Shown here one piece after another: positions 17,909-28,307 of a stretch of DNA of 64,000 nt; within the stretch, counting starts at the first letter, position 1; each line of letters begins with the position of its first letter. The notes beneath the pieces are model-generated. The model saw only the letters and a program-made list of their open reading frames with translations. It had not been told where the DNA came from and ran no database searches. The position numbers were made by a program, and so were the translations under genes. The stretch lies in NCBI RefSeq assembly GCF_008330945.1, contig NZ_CP043488.1:1054001-1118000 (forward strand), read 5' to 3'. The stretch comes from Labrys sp. KNU-23. GTDB taxonomy: Bacteria; Pseudomonadota; Alphaproteobacteria; Rhizobiales; Labraceae.

Positions 17909-19723
17909 ATGAGCATGACCGAATTTCGGGGCCCCGGATTGTCCGAGAGCCAATGGCACCAGATCAGGACGCTGGCCACCACGCTCGACAACCGGCAGTT
18001 GCAATGGCTGAGCGGCTTCTTCGCCGGCATCGAGTTCAAGGCCGGCGACTGGGGAACGCATACCCCTCTCGCGCCGACGCAACAGGATGCCGTTTCCAGC
18101 CGCCGGATCACCATCCTCTATGGCAGCGAGACCGGCAACAGCAGCGCCCTCGCGGCAAGTCTTGCCGAGCGGGCCAGGGCCGAGGGGTTCTCGCCCCAGT
18201 TGTTCGACATGGCCGACTACAAACTGCGCGGCTTGAAGGAAGAACAGGATCTCCTTCTGATTGCCAGCACCTATGGCGAAGGAGACCCGCCCCAGCCGGC
18301 AGCGAATTTCTTCGAATTTGTCGAAAGCCGCAAGGCGCCCAGGCTGCCGGGTCTGCGCTTTGCCGTGCTGGCTCTGGGGGATTCCACCTATGAACGCTAT
18401 TGCGAGGCGGGCAAGCGCCTCGACCGGCGCTTCGAGGAGCTCGGTGCCATCAGACTGCAGCCGCGCGTCGACTGCGACGTCGACTATGACGAGCCGGCCG
18501 CGGCCTGGATGGCCAACGTGCTCGGCCACATGGCCAAGCCGGCCTCGACGATAGCCGCCTCCCCGGCAGCGGCGGAACCGCGTACCAGCACTGGCTTCGA
18601 CAAGCGGAATCCCTTCGCCGCGCGCATCCTCGACAATCTCGTTCTGAGCGGGCGTGGTTCCTCCAAGCAGACCCTCCATGTCGAGATCTCCCTGGAAGGC
18701 TCGGGACTGGCCTATGAGCCCGGCGACTGCCTGGGCCTGATGCCGAGTAACGATCCGGCTGTGGTCGATGCCATGATCGGCGAGCTCGGTTTCGACGGCG
18801 CAGCGACGGTCACGGTGAAGGATACGCCCTTTGCGATCCAGGAGGCGCTCGCCCGCCATGTCGAGATCACCGCGCTGACGCCGCGTTTCATCGAGCATTG
18901 GGCAGGAATCACCGGTGCCGAAGCCCTGAGGCGCCTCGGCGATCCTGCCTCGGTCGAAGACCGGTCTGCCTTCATGCGCGGGCACCACATCCTTGACGTC
19001 GTCAGGCGTTTTCCAGCCAAAGGCCTCGATCCGCAGATGCTGATCGCCGGTTTGAGGCCGCTGCAGCCACGGCTCTATTCCATTGCTTCGAGCCTGTCCG
19101 CTGCGCCTGACGAGGCCCATCTGACGGTCTCCACCGTCCGCTACGAGCTGGCAGGCGAGCCGCGTTCCGGCGTGGCCTCGGGGCATCTGGCCGATCGCGG
19201 CCAGCCGGACCAACAACTGCCGATCTACGTCCACGCCAACCCGCATTTTCGCCTGCCTGCCGACGACGTGCCCATCATCATGGTCGGCGCCGGCACGGGG
19301 GTGGCGCCCTACCGGGCCTTCATGCAGGAGCGCGAGGCACGCGCGACCAGCGGGCGCAGCTGGCTGGTGTTCGGCGAGCGCAATTTCCGCACAGACTTCC
19401 TCTACCAGAGCGAATGGCTGGCCATGCTGTCCGCCGGGGTGCTGACCCGCATGGACGTGGCCTTTTCGCGTGATGGACGCCGTGAGGGGCGTGACAGGAT
19501 CTATGTCCAGCACCGGCTGAAGGAACAGGCGCGCGACGTCTTCGCCTGGCTGGAGGACGGCGCCTGCTTCTATGTCTGCGGCGACGCCAGCCGCATGGCC
19601 CCCGACGTGCACCAGGCCCTGCGCTCGATCATCGCCACGCAAGGTGGCCTCGGCGCGGATGCCGCCGACGATTATCTGCAGCGCCTGCAGCGCGAGCATC
19701 GTTACCAGCGCGACGTCTATTGA
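17909..19723 (+). CDS. cysJ: NADPH-dependent sulfite reductase, flavoprotein alpha subunit
   Basis: 604 residues. A flavodoxin-like FMN domain at about 66-205 (ITILYGSETGNSSALAASLA, then STYGEGDPPQPAANFFEF, and ALGDSTYERYCEAGK) is followed by an FAD/NADPH reductase module (RLYSIASS FAD site at about 388, GTGVAPYRAFMQER NADPH site at about 464, and a C-terminal YVCGDASRMAPDVHQAL segment ending RDVY). It passes electrons NADPH-FAD-FMN to the hemoprotein CysI encoded 7 bases downstream, for six-electron reduction of sulfite to sulfide. Confidence 0.93.
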   Translation: MSMTEFRGPGLSESQWHQIRTLATTLDNRQLQWLSGFFAGIEFKAGDWGTHTPLAPTQQDAVSSRRITILYGSETGNSSALAASLAERARAEGFSPQLFDMADYKLRGLKEEQDLLLIASTYGEGDPPQPAANFFEFVESRKAPRLPGLRFAVLALGDSTYERYCEAGKRLDRRFEELGAIRLQPRVDCDVDYDEPAAAWMANVLGHMAKPASTIAASPAAAEPRTSTGFDKRNPFAARILDNLVLSGRGSSKQTLHVEISLEGSGLAYEPGDCLGLMPSNDPAVVDAMIGELGFDGAATVTVKDTPFAIQEALARHVEITALTPRFIEHWAGITGAEALRRLGDPASVEDRSAFMRGHHILDVVRRFPAKGLDPQMLIAGLRPLQPRLYSIASSLSAAPDEAHLTVSTVRYELAGEPRSGVASGHLADRGQPDQQLPIYVHANPHFRLPADDVPIIMVGAGTGVAPYRAFMQEREARATSGRSWLVFGERNFRTDFLYQSEWLAMLSAGVLTRMDVAFSRDGRREGRDRIYVQHRLKEQARDVFAWLEDGACFYVCGDASRMAPDVHQALRSIIATQGGLGADAADDYLQRLQREHRYQRDVY

Positions 19724-19730
19724 GGCTGCC

Positions 19731-21464
19731 ATGACCGATCTCATCGCCCCCACTGACCGCAGCCGCGACCTGTCGCAATCGCTTGAGCACCTCGGTCCCG
19801 ACGAAGCCCTGAAAGCCGACAGCGACCAGTTGCGCGGCACGATCAAGACCAGTCTGCTCGACCGGCTGACCGGCTCGGTCACGCCCACCGATACCAAGCT
19901 GATGAAGTTCCACGGCATCTACCAGCAGGACGACCGCGACCTGCGCGACGAGCGCCGGCGTCAGAAGCTGGAGCCGGCCTATCAGTTCATGGCACGGGTG
20001 CGCCTGCCTGGGGGCGTGTGCACGCCCGCGCAATGGCTCAAGCTCGACGAGCTGGCCCGGGCCTATGGCGGGGAGACGCTGCGGCTCACCACGCGCCAGA
20101 CCTTCCAGTTGCACTGGCTGCTCAAGCACGACCTGAAGGCAACGCTCCAGGGCCTGCACGAAGTCCTGCTCGATACGATCGCGGCCTGCGGCGATGATTC
20201 ACGCGGCGTGATGGCCTCGGTGAACCCGCATCTGTCGGCTCTGCATGCCGAGGTCTACCGCTATACCCGGCAGGCCAGCGACCACGCCATTCCCCGCATG
20301 CGGGCCTATCACGAGATCTGGTATGGCGAGGAACGCGTCGCCTCCTCCGAGCTGGAGGAACCCTTCTACGGGCGGACCTATCTGCCGCGTAAATTCAAGA
20401 TCGGCTTTGCCATTCCGCCGATCAACGACATCGACGTCTATGCGCAGGACCTCGGTTTCATCGCCATTGCCGAGCGGGGAAAGCTGGCCGGTTTCAACGT
20501 CGCCATCGGCGGCGGCATGGGCCGCACCGACCAGGCCCCGTCGACCTATCCGCGCCTTGCCGACGTGATCGGCTTCGTCGAGGCGGACAAGGTGCTGGCG
20601 GTCTGCGATGCCGTGATGGGCCTCCAGCGCGATTACGGCGACCGCAAGGACCGCTCGCACGCCCGCTTCAAATATACGATCGACGATCGCGGCCTCGACT
20701 GGATCAAGGTGGAGATCGAGCGACGTCTCGGCTTCGACCTGCAGCCGACGCGCTCCTTCGACTTCACCTGCAATGGCGATGCCCTGGGCTGGCAGGTCGG
20801 CGAGGATGGCCGCCATCATTTGACCCTGTTCATCGAGAATGGCCGCGTCGCCAACCAGCCCGGGCGCGCCTTGATGGACTTCCTGCGCGCGGTGGCACGG
20901 ATCCATACCGGCAGTTTCCGCCTCACGCCCAACCAGAACCTCGTCATCGCCGAGATCGCGCCACAGGCCAGGTCCGGCATCGAGGCGCTGCTCGCCGAAT
21001 ATGGCCTGGGCGCCAGCAAAAGCGAGAGCGCGCTGCGGCTCAACTCGATGGCTTGCGTCGCCCTGCCCACTTGCGGTCTGGCCATGGCCGAAAGCGAGCG
21101 TTATCTGCCCCACCTTCTCGACAAGCTCGAGGAAATCCTGCGCAGCCACGGCCTGACGGACGAGCCGATTACCATTCGCATGAGCGGCTGCCCCAATGGC
21201 TGCTCTCGCCCCTATATCGCCGAGATCGGCCTCACGGGCCGAGCGCCGGGCAAATACAACCTCTATCTCGGCGGCGGCTTTCACGGGCAACGGCTGAACA
21301 AGATGTATCTCGAAAATGTCGGCGAGACCGCCATTCTCGGGGCCCTGGACAAGACGCTTGGCCATTTTGCCAGGGAGCGGCGCGAGGGCGAACCATTCGG
21401 CGACTTCGTCATCCGTGCCGGCTACGTGTCGGAAGTAAAGGCCGGGCGCGATTTCAACATGTGA
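19731..21464 (+). CDS. cysI: NADPH-dependent sulfite reductase, hemoprotein beta subunit
   Basis: 577 residues from ATG 19731; the frame is open upstream within cysJ but this start follows the cysJ stop at once. The siroheme/4Fe-4S cysteines are visible as CVALPTC and CPNGC (Cx5C...Cx3C) in the C-terminal third. The N-terminal half has the sulfite/nitrite reductase ferredoxin-like region (LRLTTRQTFQLHWLLK). It reduces sulfite to sulfide in the cytoplasm with CysJ. The two genes form a compact operon. Confidence 0.95.
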   Translation: MTDLIAPTDRSRDLSQSLEHLGPDEALKADSDQLRGTIKTSLLDRLTGSVTPTDTKLMKFHGIYQQDDRDLRDERRRQKLEPAYQFMARVRLPGGVCTPAQWLKLDELARAYGGETLRLTTRQTFQLHWLLKHDLKATLQGLHEVLLDTIAACGDDSRGVMASVNPHLSALHAEVYRYTRQASDHAIPRMRAYHEIWYGEERVASSELEEPFYGRTYLPRKFKIGFAIPPINDIDVYAQDLGFIAIAERGKLAGFNVAIGGGMGRTDQAPSTYPRLADVIGFVEADKVLAVCDAVMGLQRDYGDRKDRSHARFKYTIDDRGLDWIKVEIERRLGFDLQPTRSFDFTCNGDALGWQVGEDGRHHLTLFIENGRVANQPGRALMDFLRAVARIHTGSFRLTPNQNLVIAEIAPQARSGIEALLAEYGLGASKSESALRLNSMACVALPTCGLAMAESERYLPHLLDKLEEILRSHGLTDEPITIRMSGCPNGCSRPYIAEIGLTGRAPGKYNLYLGGGFHGQRLNKMYLENVGETAILGALDKTLGHFARERREGEPFGDFVIRAGYVSEVKAGRDFNM

Positions 21465-21538
21465 TGCCAAGCCTCGCAACGGCAAGCCGAATGATCACCG
21501 AAAATGAAACGAAAATCGTAACTTAGGAAGGAAACCCA

Positions 21539-22171
21539 ATGTCGATCCAGCTCGGCCAGATCGCCCCCAATTTCATCCAGAACAGTACGGAAGGGCGTAT
21601 CAGCTTCCATGACTGGCTGGGTGAGTCCTGGGGTGTCCTGTTCAGCCACCCGCGCAATTTCACGCCGGTCTGCACCACCGAACTGGGCGAAGTCGCCCGC
21701 CTGAAGCCCGAATGGGAAAAGCGCAACGTCAAGGTGCTCGGCCTGTCGGTGGATCCACTCGACGCCCATGCCGCCTGGGGCGAGGATATCGCGGCGACCC
21801 AGGGCCATGCCCTCAATTTCCCGCTGATCGCCGACGCGGAGGGCGCCGTCGCACATCTCTACGGCATGATCCACCCCGAGGCCGACGCCAATGTCACCGT
21901 GCGTGCGGTGTTCGTGATCGACCCGGCCAAAAAGGTAAGGCTGGTGCTGACCTATCCGCCGAGCGCCGGGCGCAATTTCGCAGAGATCCTGCGCGCCATC
22001 GACAGCCTGCAGCTGACCGATGCCCAGAAGGTCTCCACCCCGGTCAATTGGGAGCCCGGCCAGCCGGTGATCATTTCGCCGAGCCTCAGCGACGAAGCGG
22101 CCCGCGAGCGCTTCCCGCAGGGCTGGACCACGCTGACGCCCTATCTGCGCGTGGTGCAGCTGGACGCCTGA
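21539..22171 (+). CDS. 1-Cys peroxiredoxin (Prx6-type)
   Basis: 210 residues. The peroxidatic Cys45 lies in the motif PVCTTE with the preceding FSHPRNFT; no other cysteine is present, so it is a 1-Cys enzyme. The long C-terminal domain (TPVNWEPGQPVIISPSLSDEAA) fits the Prx6 branch. It reduces hydroperoxides with an unidentified thiol. AGGAAGG precedes the ATG. It is 74 bases after cysI and may be co-transcribed with it. Confidence 0.92.
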   Translation: MSIQLGQIAPNFIQNSTEGRISFHDWLGESWGVLFSHPRNFTPVCTTELGEVARLKPEWEKRNVKVLGLSVDPLDAHAAWGEDIAATQGHALNFPLIADAEGAVAHLYGMIHPEADANVTVRAVFVIDPAKKVRLVLTYPPSAGRNFAEILRAIDSLQLTDAQKVSTPVNWEPGQPVIISPSLSDEAARERFPQGWTTLTPYLRVVQLDA

Positions 22172-22191
22172 CGAACCTGGAACTACCCGGG

Positions 22192-22220
22192 CGGCGGGCC
22201 CTGCTCAATGCAGCCCGCCG
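22192..22220. terminator. Hairpin between convergent prx and livF-type genes
   Basis: CGGCGGGC (22192-22199) pairs with GCCCGCCG (22213-22220), overlapping the last codons of the ATPase gene on the minus strand. It is placed as a shared terminator between convergent genes, but there is no T-run. Confidence 0.4.
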
Positions 22221-22921
22221 ACCCCGAGCAGCCGCTCGATCACCTCCGGCTGCTCGGAGAGCATAGCCGAGGCGCCGGACCAGGCGATGCGGCCCCGCTC
22301 CAGAATGACGACATGATCGGCAAAGTCGATCGCGGTCTGGATGCGCTGCTCGACCAGCAGGATGGTCATCTGCCCTGAAGCGGCGAGGCGCGAGAACACG
22401 GCCATCAGTTCTTCGCAGATGACGGGTGCCAGGCCTTCCAGCGGCTCGTCGAGCAGCAGCACCGTCGGCCTGCCCAGAATGGTGCGGGCCGTGGTGAGCA
22501 TCTGCTGCTCGCCTCCCGAGAGCTGGGAACCGAGATTCCCGCGGCGCTCCTTGAGGCGTGGAAACATCGCATAGGCTTCCTCGATCGCCGGGCGGCCGCG
22601 GTTCTTCAGCCCGACGAAAAGGTTCTCCTCCACCGTCAGCGAGGCGAAGATACAGCGGGCCTGCGGGACATAGCCCAGCCCCTCGCGGGCACGCGCGGCG
22701 CTGTCGAGCGGGCCGATGTCCCTGCCACCAAGGCGCAGCGTGCCGCCATGGCGCCGGGTCTGCCCGGCAACGGTGGCGAGCAGCGTCGTCTTGCCCATGC
22801 CATTGCGCCCGAGCACGGCCAGGCGTCCGCCGGCGGGAACGGTGAGGGAGATGTTCTCCAGCACCCGGGTCGGGCCATAACCGGCACTGAGGTCGCTGAT
22901 CTCAAGCGGTGCTGCGCTCAT
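22205..22921 (-). CDS. Branched-chain-type ABC transporter ATPase, LivF-like
   Basis: 238 residues. Walker A is GRNGMGKTT, signature LSGGEQQMLTTART, Walker B VLLLDEPLEGLAP, and the LivF-type C-terminal VEQRIQTAIDFADHVVILERGRI. It is last in a five-gene transporter operon on the minus strand and overlaps the LivG-like gene by 4 bases. The operon's binding-protein promoter has a PcaQ-like site, so an aromatic acid such as protocatechuate is a likely substrate (inference). Confidence 0.92.
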   Translation of the reverse strand: MSAAPLEISDLSAGYGPTRVLENISLTVPAGGRLAVLGRNGMGKTTLLATVAGQTRRHGGTLRLGGRDIGPLDSAARAREGLGYVPQARCIFASLTVEENLFVGLKNRGRPAIEEAYAMFPRLKERRGNLGSQLSGGEQQMLTTARTILGRPTVLLLDEPLEGLAPVICEELMAVFSRLAASGQMTILLVEQRIQTAIDFADHVVILERGRIAWSGASAMLSEQPEVIERLLGVGGLH

Positions 22922-23682
22922 GCTGACCGTTTCTCATGGGCATAGTTTCCAAGATAGGCTTGGCGGACACGCACATCCTTCGTGACGTCCCCAGGGGAGC
23001 CGTCGAAGATGATGGCGCCGGCGGCCAGCACGATGACACGCCGGGCGAACCGGAAAACCAGATCCATGTCGTGCTCGATCATCAGCACGGTGAGATCGGC
23101 GGGCAGGCCGGCCAGCGCTTCCTCGATGCGGGGCGTATCGCTTTGCGGCACGCCGGCGGCCGGCTCGTCGAGCAGGAGAACCTTGGGTTTCAGCGCCAAC
23201 GCCAGCGCGATCTCGAGCAGGCGCTGCTGGCCATAGGCGATCTCCGCGACCGGGCGGGTGGCGATGGCTGCCAGGCCGAGCGTAGCCAGCAATTCGTCCA
23301 CCTCGGCCATCACGTCGGGCTTTGCACGATAATGGCCGAAAAGGCGGCCGGCACGGCCCGTGCGCTGCAGGACGGCGAGCGCCAGGTGCTCTTGCGGCGT
23401 CATGTCGGGGAAGAGGCGAGTGACCTGGAAGGACCGCACGAGGCCCTGGCGGACACGAGCCGTCGGCCCGAGCCCGGTGACATCCCTGCCGGCAAGCGCC
23501 ACCGTACCCGAATCGGGCTCGAGGTGGCCGGTGACCAGGTTGACGAAAGTGGTCTTGCCGGCGCCGTTCGGGCCGATCAGCGCGACACGATCGCCGGCGT
23601 CCAGGGTGATCGACAGGCCTTGTGTCACCGCAAGGCCCCCAAAGGATTTTTTCAGATCGAGCGTCTGGAACACCGCGTTCAT
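22918..23682 (-). CDS. Branched-chain-type ABC transporter ATPase, LivG-like
   Basis: 254 residues starting MNAVFQTLDLKKSFGG; the reading frame is open far upstream through livM, but ATG 23682 overlaps the LivM stop region in the usual 4-base manner. Walker A is GPNGAGKTT and Walker B LLLDEPAAGVP. The LivG-type AYGQQRLLEIALALA segment takes the place of a classic LSGGQ signature. LivG proteins normally have GM or GL after AAG in the Walker B region; here it is GVPQSD. It pairs with the LivF-like ATPase. Confidence 0.9.
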   Translation of the reverse strand: MNAVFQTLDLKKSFGGLAVTQGLSITLDAGDRVALIGPNGAGKTTFVNLVTGHLEPDSGTVALAGRDVTGLGPTARVRQGLVRSFQVTRLFPDMTPQEHLALAVLQRTGRAGRLFGHYRAKPDVMAEVDELLATLGLAAIATRPVAEIAYGQQRLLEIALALALKPKVLLLDEPAAGVPQSDTPRIEEALAGLPADLTVLMIEHDMDLVFRFARRVIVLAAGAIIFDGSPGDVTKDVRVRQAYLGNYAHEKRSA

Positions 23683-24689
23683 CCGCCCCTCCCCTTGAAA
23701 CGGGCAAGCAGCATGGCGGCCGAGCCATAGAGGCCACGCGGCGCGAACAACACGACCGCGATCAGCAGGGCGCCGACGATGGTGAGCCAGTGAAACGGAT
23801 TGGCCGCGGAAACGAAATCCTCGAACCCCATGAAGGCGACGGTGCCGACGAGAGCGCCATAGAGCGAACCGGTACCGCCGAGCACGAGCATGACCAGGGC
23901 CTCGGCCGAGAGCGTGAAACTCAAACTGTCCAACCCCACCACCTGGGTGGAAAGGGCATTGAGGCCGCCGCCCAGGCCAGCCACGGCTCCGGAGATGACA
24001 TACATCTTCAAAAGCGTGCCCTGAACCGAAGCGCCCATGGCGCGGATGCGGACGGGGTCCTGCCGGATGCCGCGGCAAAGCATGCCGAAGGGCGAGCGCA
24101 CCAACAGCCTGAGCAGGACGAAGACGACGAGGAGGAGAGCCACGCCCAGGCCATAGGCGGTATGGCCCCACAGGTCGAACTCGAACAGGCCGAAGACGGG
24201 GTCGGGTGAGATGCCCGAGAGGCCATCGCTGCCGCCGGTATAGGCCGAGGCCTTGTTGGCGGCCTCGTGGAAGAGATGGACGACCGCGATCGACAACACC
24301 AATTGCGCGAGCCCGTGCCCGCGCAGGATCACCACCCCCGAGACCAGGCCGGCGAGTGCGCCGCCCACGGCCGAGATGGCGAGCATCGCCATGGGGTCGG
24401 TGACGTTCCACTGCACTGCGGCGATGCCGGCGGCATAGGCACCGGCACCGTACAAGGCCGCATGGCCCAGCGTGGCAACACCGCAAAAGCCGGTGACGAG
24501 GTCGAGCGAAAGCGCGAGCAGCGCCACAGAGAGGATGCGGGTCAGCAGCGCCAGATTGTCGGGAAACAGGCAATAGCCGATGGCGGCGGCGGCCAGGATA
24601 GCCGCAAGACCTGCCAGGTCGCGTCTCAGCCAGTGGGATTGCGGTATCTCTTCCCGGTCGGTCACGGATTTGCTCTGCGCCATGTCCAT
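23679..24689 (-). CDS. Branched-chain-type ABC transporter permease, LivM-like
   Basis: 336 residues with a short cytoplasmic N-terminus (MDMAQSKSVTDREEIPQ) and 8-10 hydrophobic segments. The family pattern is visible as LDLVTGFCGVATLGHAALYGAGAY, the GGSDGLSGI segment, and GGTGSLYGALVGTVAF. It forms the membrane pore with the LivH-like permease whose stop abuts its start. A second start at MAQSK is possible. Confidence 0.9.
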   Translation of the reverse strand: MDMAQSKSVTDREEIPQSHWLRRDLAGLAAILAAAAIGYCLFPDNLALLTRILSVALLALSLDLVTGFCGVATLGHAALYGAGAYAAGIAAVQWNVTDPMAMLAISAVGGALAGLVSGVVILRGHGLAQLVLSIAVVHLFHEAANKASAYTGGSDGLSGISPDPVFGLFEFDLWGHTAYGLGVALLLVVFVLLRLLVRSPFGMLCRGIRQDPVRIRAMGASVQGTLLKMYVISGAVAGLGGGLNALSTQVVGLDSLSFTLSAEALVMLVLGGTGSLYGALVGTVAFMGFEDFVSAANPFHWLTIVGALLIAVVLFAPRGLYGSAAMLLARFKGRGG

Positions 24690-25553
24690 TCAGGCTCTCC
24701 TGCCCATCAGGCCGCGCGGGAAAACGCAGACGATGGCGATCACAGCGAGATAGAAGAAGAATTCGCCATATTCGGGCAAGAGATAGCGGCCGGCGGTGTC
24801 CACTAGGCCCAGTACCAGGCAGGCCAGCAAGGCACCGGGGATCGAGCCTGCCCCGCCGACGCAGACCACCACCAGGAAGGTCACCATGTAGCGTAGCGCA
24901 TAATAGGGCTCGATCGGCAGGAGCTCGGCACCGACAATGCCGCCAAAGGCGGCGAGCCCGACGGCGATCGCAAAGCTCACGGCATAGACGATCGTGGTGC
25001 GCACGCCGAGCGAAGCAGCCATGGCAGCATTGTCCACCGAGGCACGCAGTTTGATGCCGAACCCGGTTTTCTCGATCAGATACCAAAGGGCCAGGGCCAC
25101 GGCCAAACCGCAGGCGATGGCGAATAATTTGTGCGCGGCGATGGAACGAAAGCCGAGATCGACAGGCCCGCGCAACGGCTCGGGCAGAGGGATGGTCTTG
25201 AGGGTGGGGCCGAAGACGTAGTTGGCGATCCCGATGACGCAGAAGGTGATGCCGATGGTCATCAGTACCTGGGTCAATTCGGGCGCATCATAGAGCCGGC
25301 GATAGAGCAGGCGTTCCAGGGGAAGAGCGATCACCACCGTTCCGGCCACGGCCACCAGGATGGCGAGAGCATATCCCAGGCCGAGGGATTGCGCGGCATA
25401 GGAAGCGATATAGCCGCCGATCATGGCAAAGGCGCCATGGGCAAGGTTGACCACGCGCATCAGCCCCATGGTCACGGAAAGTCCGATGGAGATGACGAAC
25501 AGCACCATGCCATAGGCAAGGGCGTCGATACCCACGCTGAGAATGGTTTGCAT
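24690..25553 (-). CDS. Branched-chain-type ABC transporter permease, LivH-like
   Basis: 287 residues with about eight hydrophobic segments. Hallmarks are GLSVTMGLMRVVNLAHGAFAM at the N-terminus, KLRASVDNAAMAASLGV in the cytoplasmic loop, and GGAGSIPGALLACLVLGL in the C-terminal part. It directly precedes the LivM-like gene and lies 153 bases downstream of the binding-protein gene, the gap being occupied by stem-loops. Confidence 0.92.
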   Translation of the reverse strand: MQTILSVGIDALAYGMVLFVISIGLSVTMGLMRVVNLAHGAFAMIGGYIASYAAQSLGLGYALAILVAVAGTVVIALPLERLLYRRLYDAPELTQVLMTIGITFCVIGIANYVFGPTLKTIPLPEPLRGPVDLGFRSIAAHKLFAIACGLAVALALWYLIEKTGFGIKLRASVDNAAMAASLGVRTTIVYAVSFAIAVGLAAFGGIVGAELLPIEPYYALRYMVTFLVVVCVGGAGSIPGALLACLVLGLVDTAGRYLLPEYGEFFFYLAVIAIVCVFPRGLMGRRA

Positions 25554-25570
25554 GGTCTGATCCAGTATTA

Positions 25571-25655
25571 GAGAAATGACGATTTTCTCAAGTCGTTGTT
25601 TGCTCTATTTCCTTTTCCTGATGCATTTTCTGAATTGAGACCCATCAGAAGATGC
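25571..25655 (-). repeat. Stem-loops between binding-protein and LivH-like genes
   Basis: Two inverted repeats fill most of the 153-base gap: GCATTTTCTGA (25623-25633) with TCAGAAGATGC (25645-25655), one mismatch in 11 pairs, and GAGAAA (25571-25576) with TTTCTC (25584-25589). They lie just after the binding-protein stop on the minus strand, a position expected for mRNA stabilisation or partial termination. Confidence 0.5.
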
Positions 25656-25706
25656 TTTCACCCGAATGCTGCCTCGTCTTCATCGGAGGCTCTCGATGAG
25701 CGGCTG

Positions 25707-26897
25707 CTATTTCGAAGCCGCAAGCCCGGGGTCGCCCTGTTTTTCGAAGGTGGCGATTTCCTTGTTGTAGTAGCTGCCATCCTCGGCCTTGGTGACCACG
25801 CGAAGATAGATGTTCTGCGTGATGTGGCGGCTTTCGGGATCGATCGAGACGGGCCCGCGCGGGCTTTCCCAGGCCAGTCCCTTGACGGCGTCCACCGCCT
25901 TTTGGGCGCCCTGCTTGCCGCCTGTCGCCTCGATCATCTTGTAGATGACATGCATGCCATCATAGGCTCCGACCGCCGGAAACGACAATTCGCTCGGGTT
26001 GCCGATAGCCTTGCGAGCCGCCTCGACGAATTTCTTGTTCTCGGCCGAGTCATGCGAGACGGCATAGTGGAAGGTGGTCGGCAAACCCTCGGCGGCCTGG
26101 CCGAGCGCCGGCAAATCCGATTCCTGGGTCAGGTCTCCGGGTGCGAGCAGCTTCACGCCTGCTTTCGCCAGGCCATTGTCGTTATAGGCCTTGACGAAAC
26201 CGAGCGTGGTCGGCCCCGACGGCAGGAAGGCGAACAGGGTATCGGCGCCTGAGTCCTTCGCCCTCTGCATGATCGGGCTGAAATCGTTGGTCGACAGGGG
26301 CATACGGATGGTGCCGACGACCTCGCCGCCAACGCCGGTGAAGCTGGTCTTGAAGGCATTTTCCGCATCGACGCCGGGACCGTAATCGCTGACCACCGTG
26401 ATTGCCTTCCTGGCACCGCGCTCCTTGGCAACCTTGGCCATCGGCGCGGACGTCTGCCAGGTGGTGAAGGAGGTACGCACCACCAGGGGGCTCTTGGTCA
26501 CGATGGCCGACGTCGCCGCATTCATCACCACGAGCGGCACATTGGCCTGCTTCAGCAGCGGGGTGACGGCCATGGCGTCCGGCGTAAAATAGAAGCCAGC
26601 GAGATATTGGACGCCTTCCTTCACCACGAGTTCCTGCGCAAGGGCCTTGGACTGCGCGGGATCGGCCTGGGGCACGTCGCGATAGACGATCTCGATGTCG
26701 TCGCTACCGACCTTGCTGCCATGCAGAGCCTGGTAGGCGTCGATGCCGGCCTTGAAATTCTTGCCCTGGATGGCAAAGGGGCCCGAGAACGGACCGATGA
26801 CGCCAACCTTGATCGTTTCGGCCAGGGCACTACCGGACAGCATGACCATCGCCAAAGTAGCGAAAACAGATCTGGCGGCGAGAACGGATTTTTTCAT
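25707..26897 (-). CDS. Branched-chain-type ABC transporter substrate-binding protein (probable aromatic acid uptake)
   Basis: 396 residues with a signal peptide (MKKSVLAARSVFATLAMVMLSG, cleavage near SALAE) and a type 1 periplasmic binding fold (IKVGVIGPFSGPFAIQGKNFKAGIDAY). It is the first gene of the five-gene transporter operon. A site matching the left half of the PcaQ consensus perfectly lies 116 bases upstream, and pobA/pca genes are adjacent. This makes it a candidate counterpart of the PcaQ-controlled protocatechuate transporter described in Sinorhizobium. The substrate is inferred only. Confidence 0.88.
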   Translation of the reverse strand: MKKSVLAARSVFATLAMVMLSGSALAETIKVGVIGPFSGPFAIQGKNFKAGIDAYQALHGSKVGSDDIEIVYRDVPQADPAQSKALAQELVVKEGVQYLAGFYFTPDAMAVTPLLKQANVPLVVMNAATSAIVTKSPLVVRTSFTTWQTSAPMAKVAKERGARKAITVVSDYGPGVDAENAFKTSFTGVGGEVVGTIRMPLSTNDFSPIMQRAKDSGADTLFAFLPSGPTTLGFVKAYNDNGLAKAGVKLLAPGDLTQESDLPALGQAAEGLPTTFHYAVSHDSAENKKFVEAARKAIGNPSELSFPAVGAYDGMHVIYKMIEATGGKQGAQKAVDAVKGLAWESPRGPVSIDPESRHITQNIYLRVVTKAEDGSYYNKEIATFEKQGDPGLAASK

Positions 26898-27012
26898 TCT
26901 TTCCTCCCAAAGCCGGACCAGCGCTTTTCGGGCACGCCGATCGCAGGCTTTCCATATTGGTCAAATGTGACGTGTTGATTGGTAATGTAAAATGAAAACA
27001 AGCGCTCGAAAC

Positions 27013-27028
27013 ATAACCTACAGGATAT
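27013..27028 (-). promoter_or_regulatory. Candidate PcaQ-binding site upstream of transporter
   Basis: Plus strand ATAACC-TACA-GGATAT; compare the PcaQ consensus ATAACC-N4-GGTTAA. The left half is perfect and the right half matches at four of six positions. It lies in the 156-base gap between the pobA stop and the binding-protein start. Confidence 0.6.
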
Positions 27029-27053
27029 GTGACGGAGCTGAGGTTAAGCGATT

Positions 27054-28235
<1,182 letters not shown>

Positions 28236-28307
28236 TCATCGCCGCGAGTTCCATGCCATCGGCAGGCCCGGGTCGGTTTTCGTTCCATTCCTGCTTCGGG
28301 ATCGCGA

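Noticed and set aside
22918..25086. 722-codon minus-strand frame spanning the livM and livG region
   Set aside because: Only the last 254 codons are a real gene (LivG-like); the rest is a high-GC shadow of livM and livH with Arg/Pro-rich composition.
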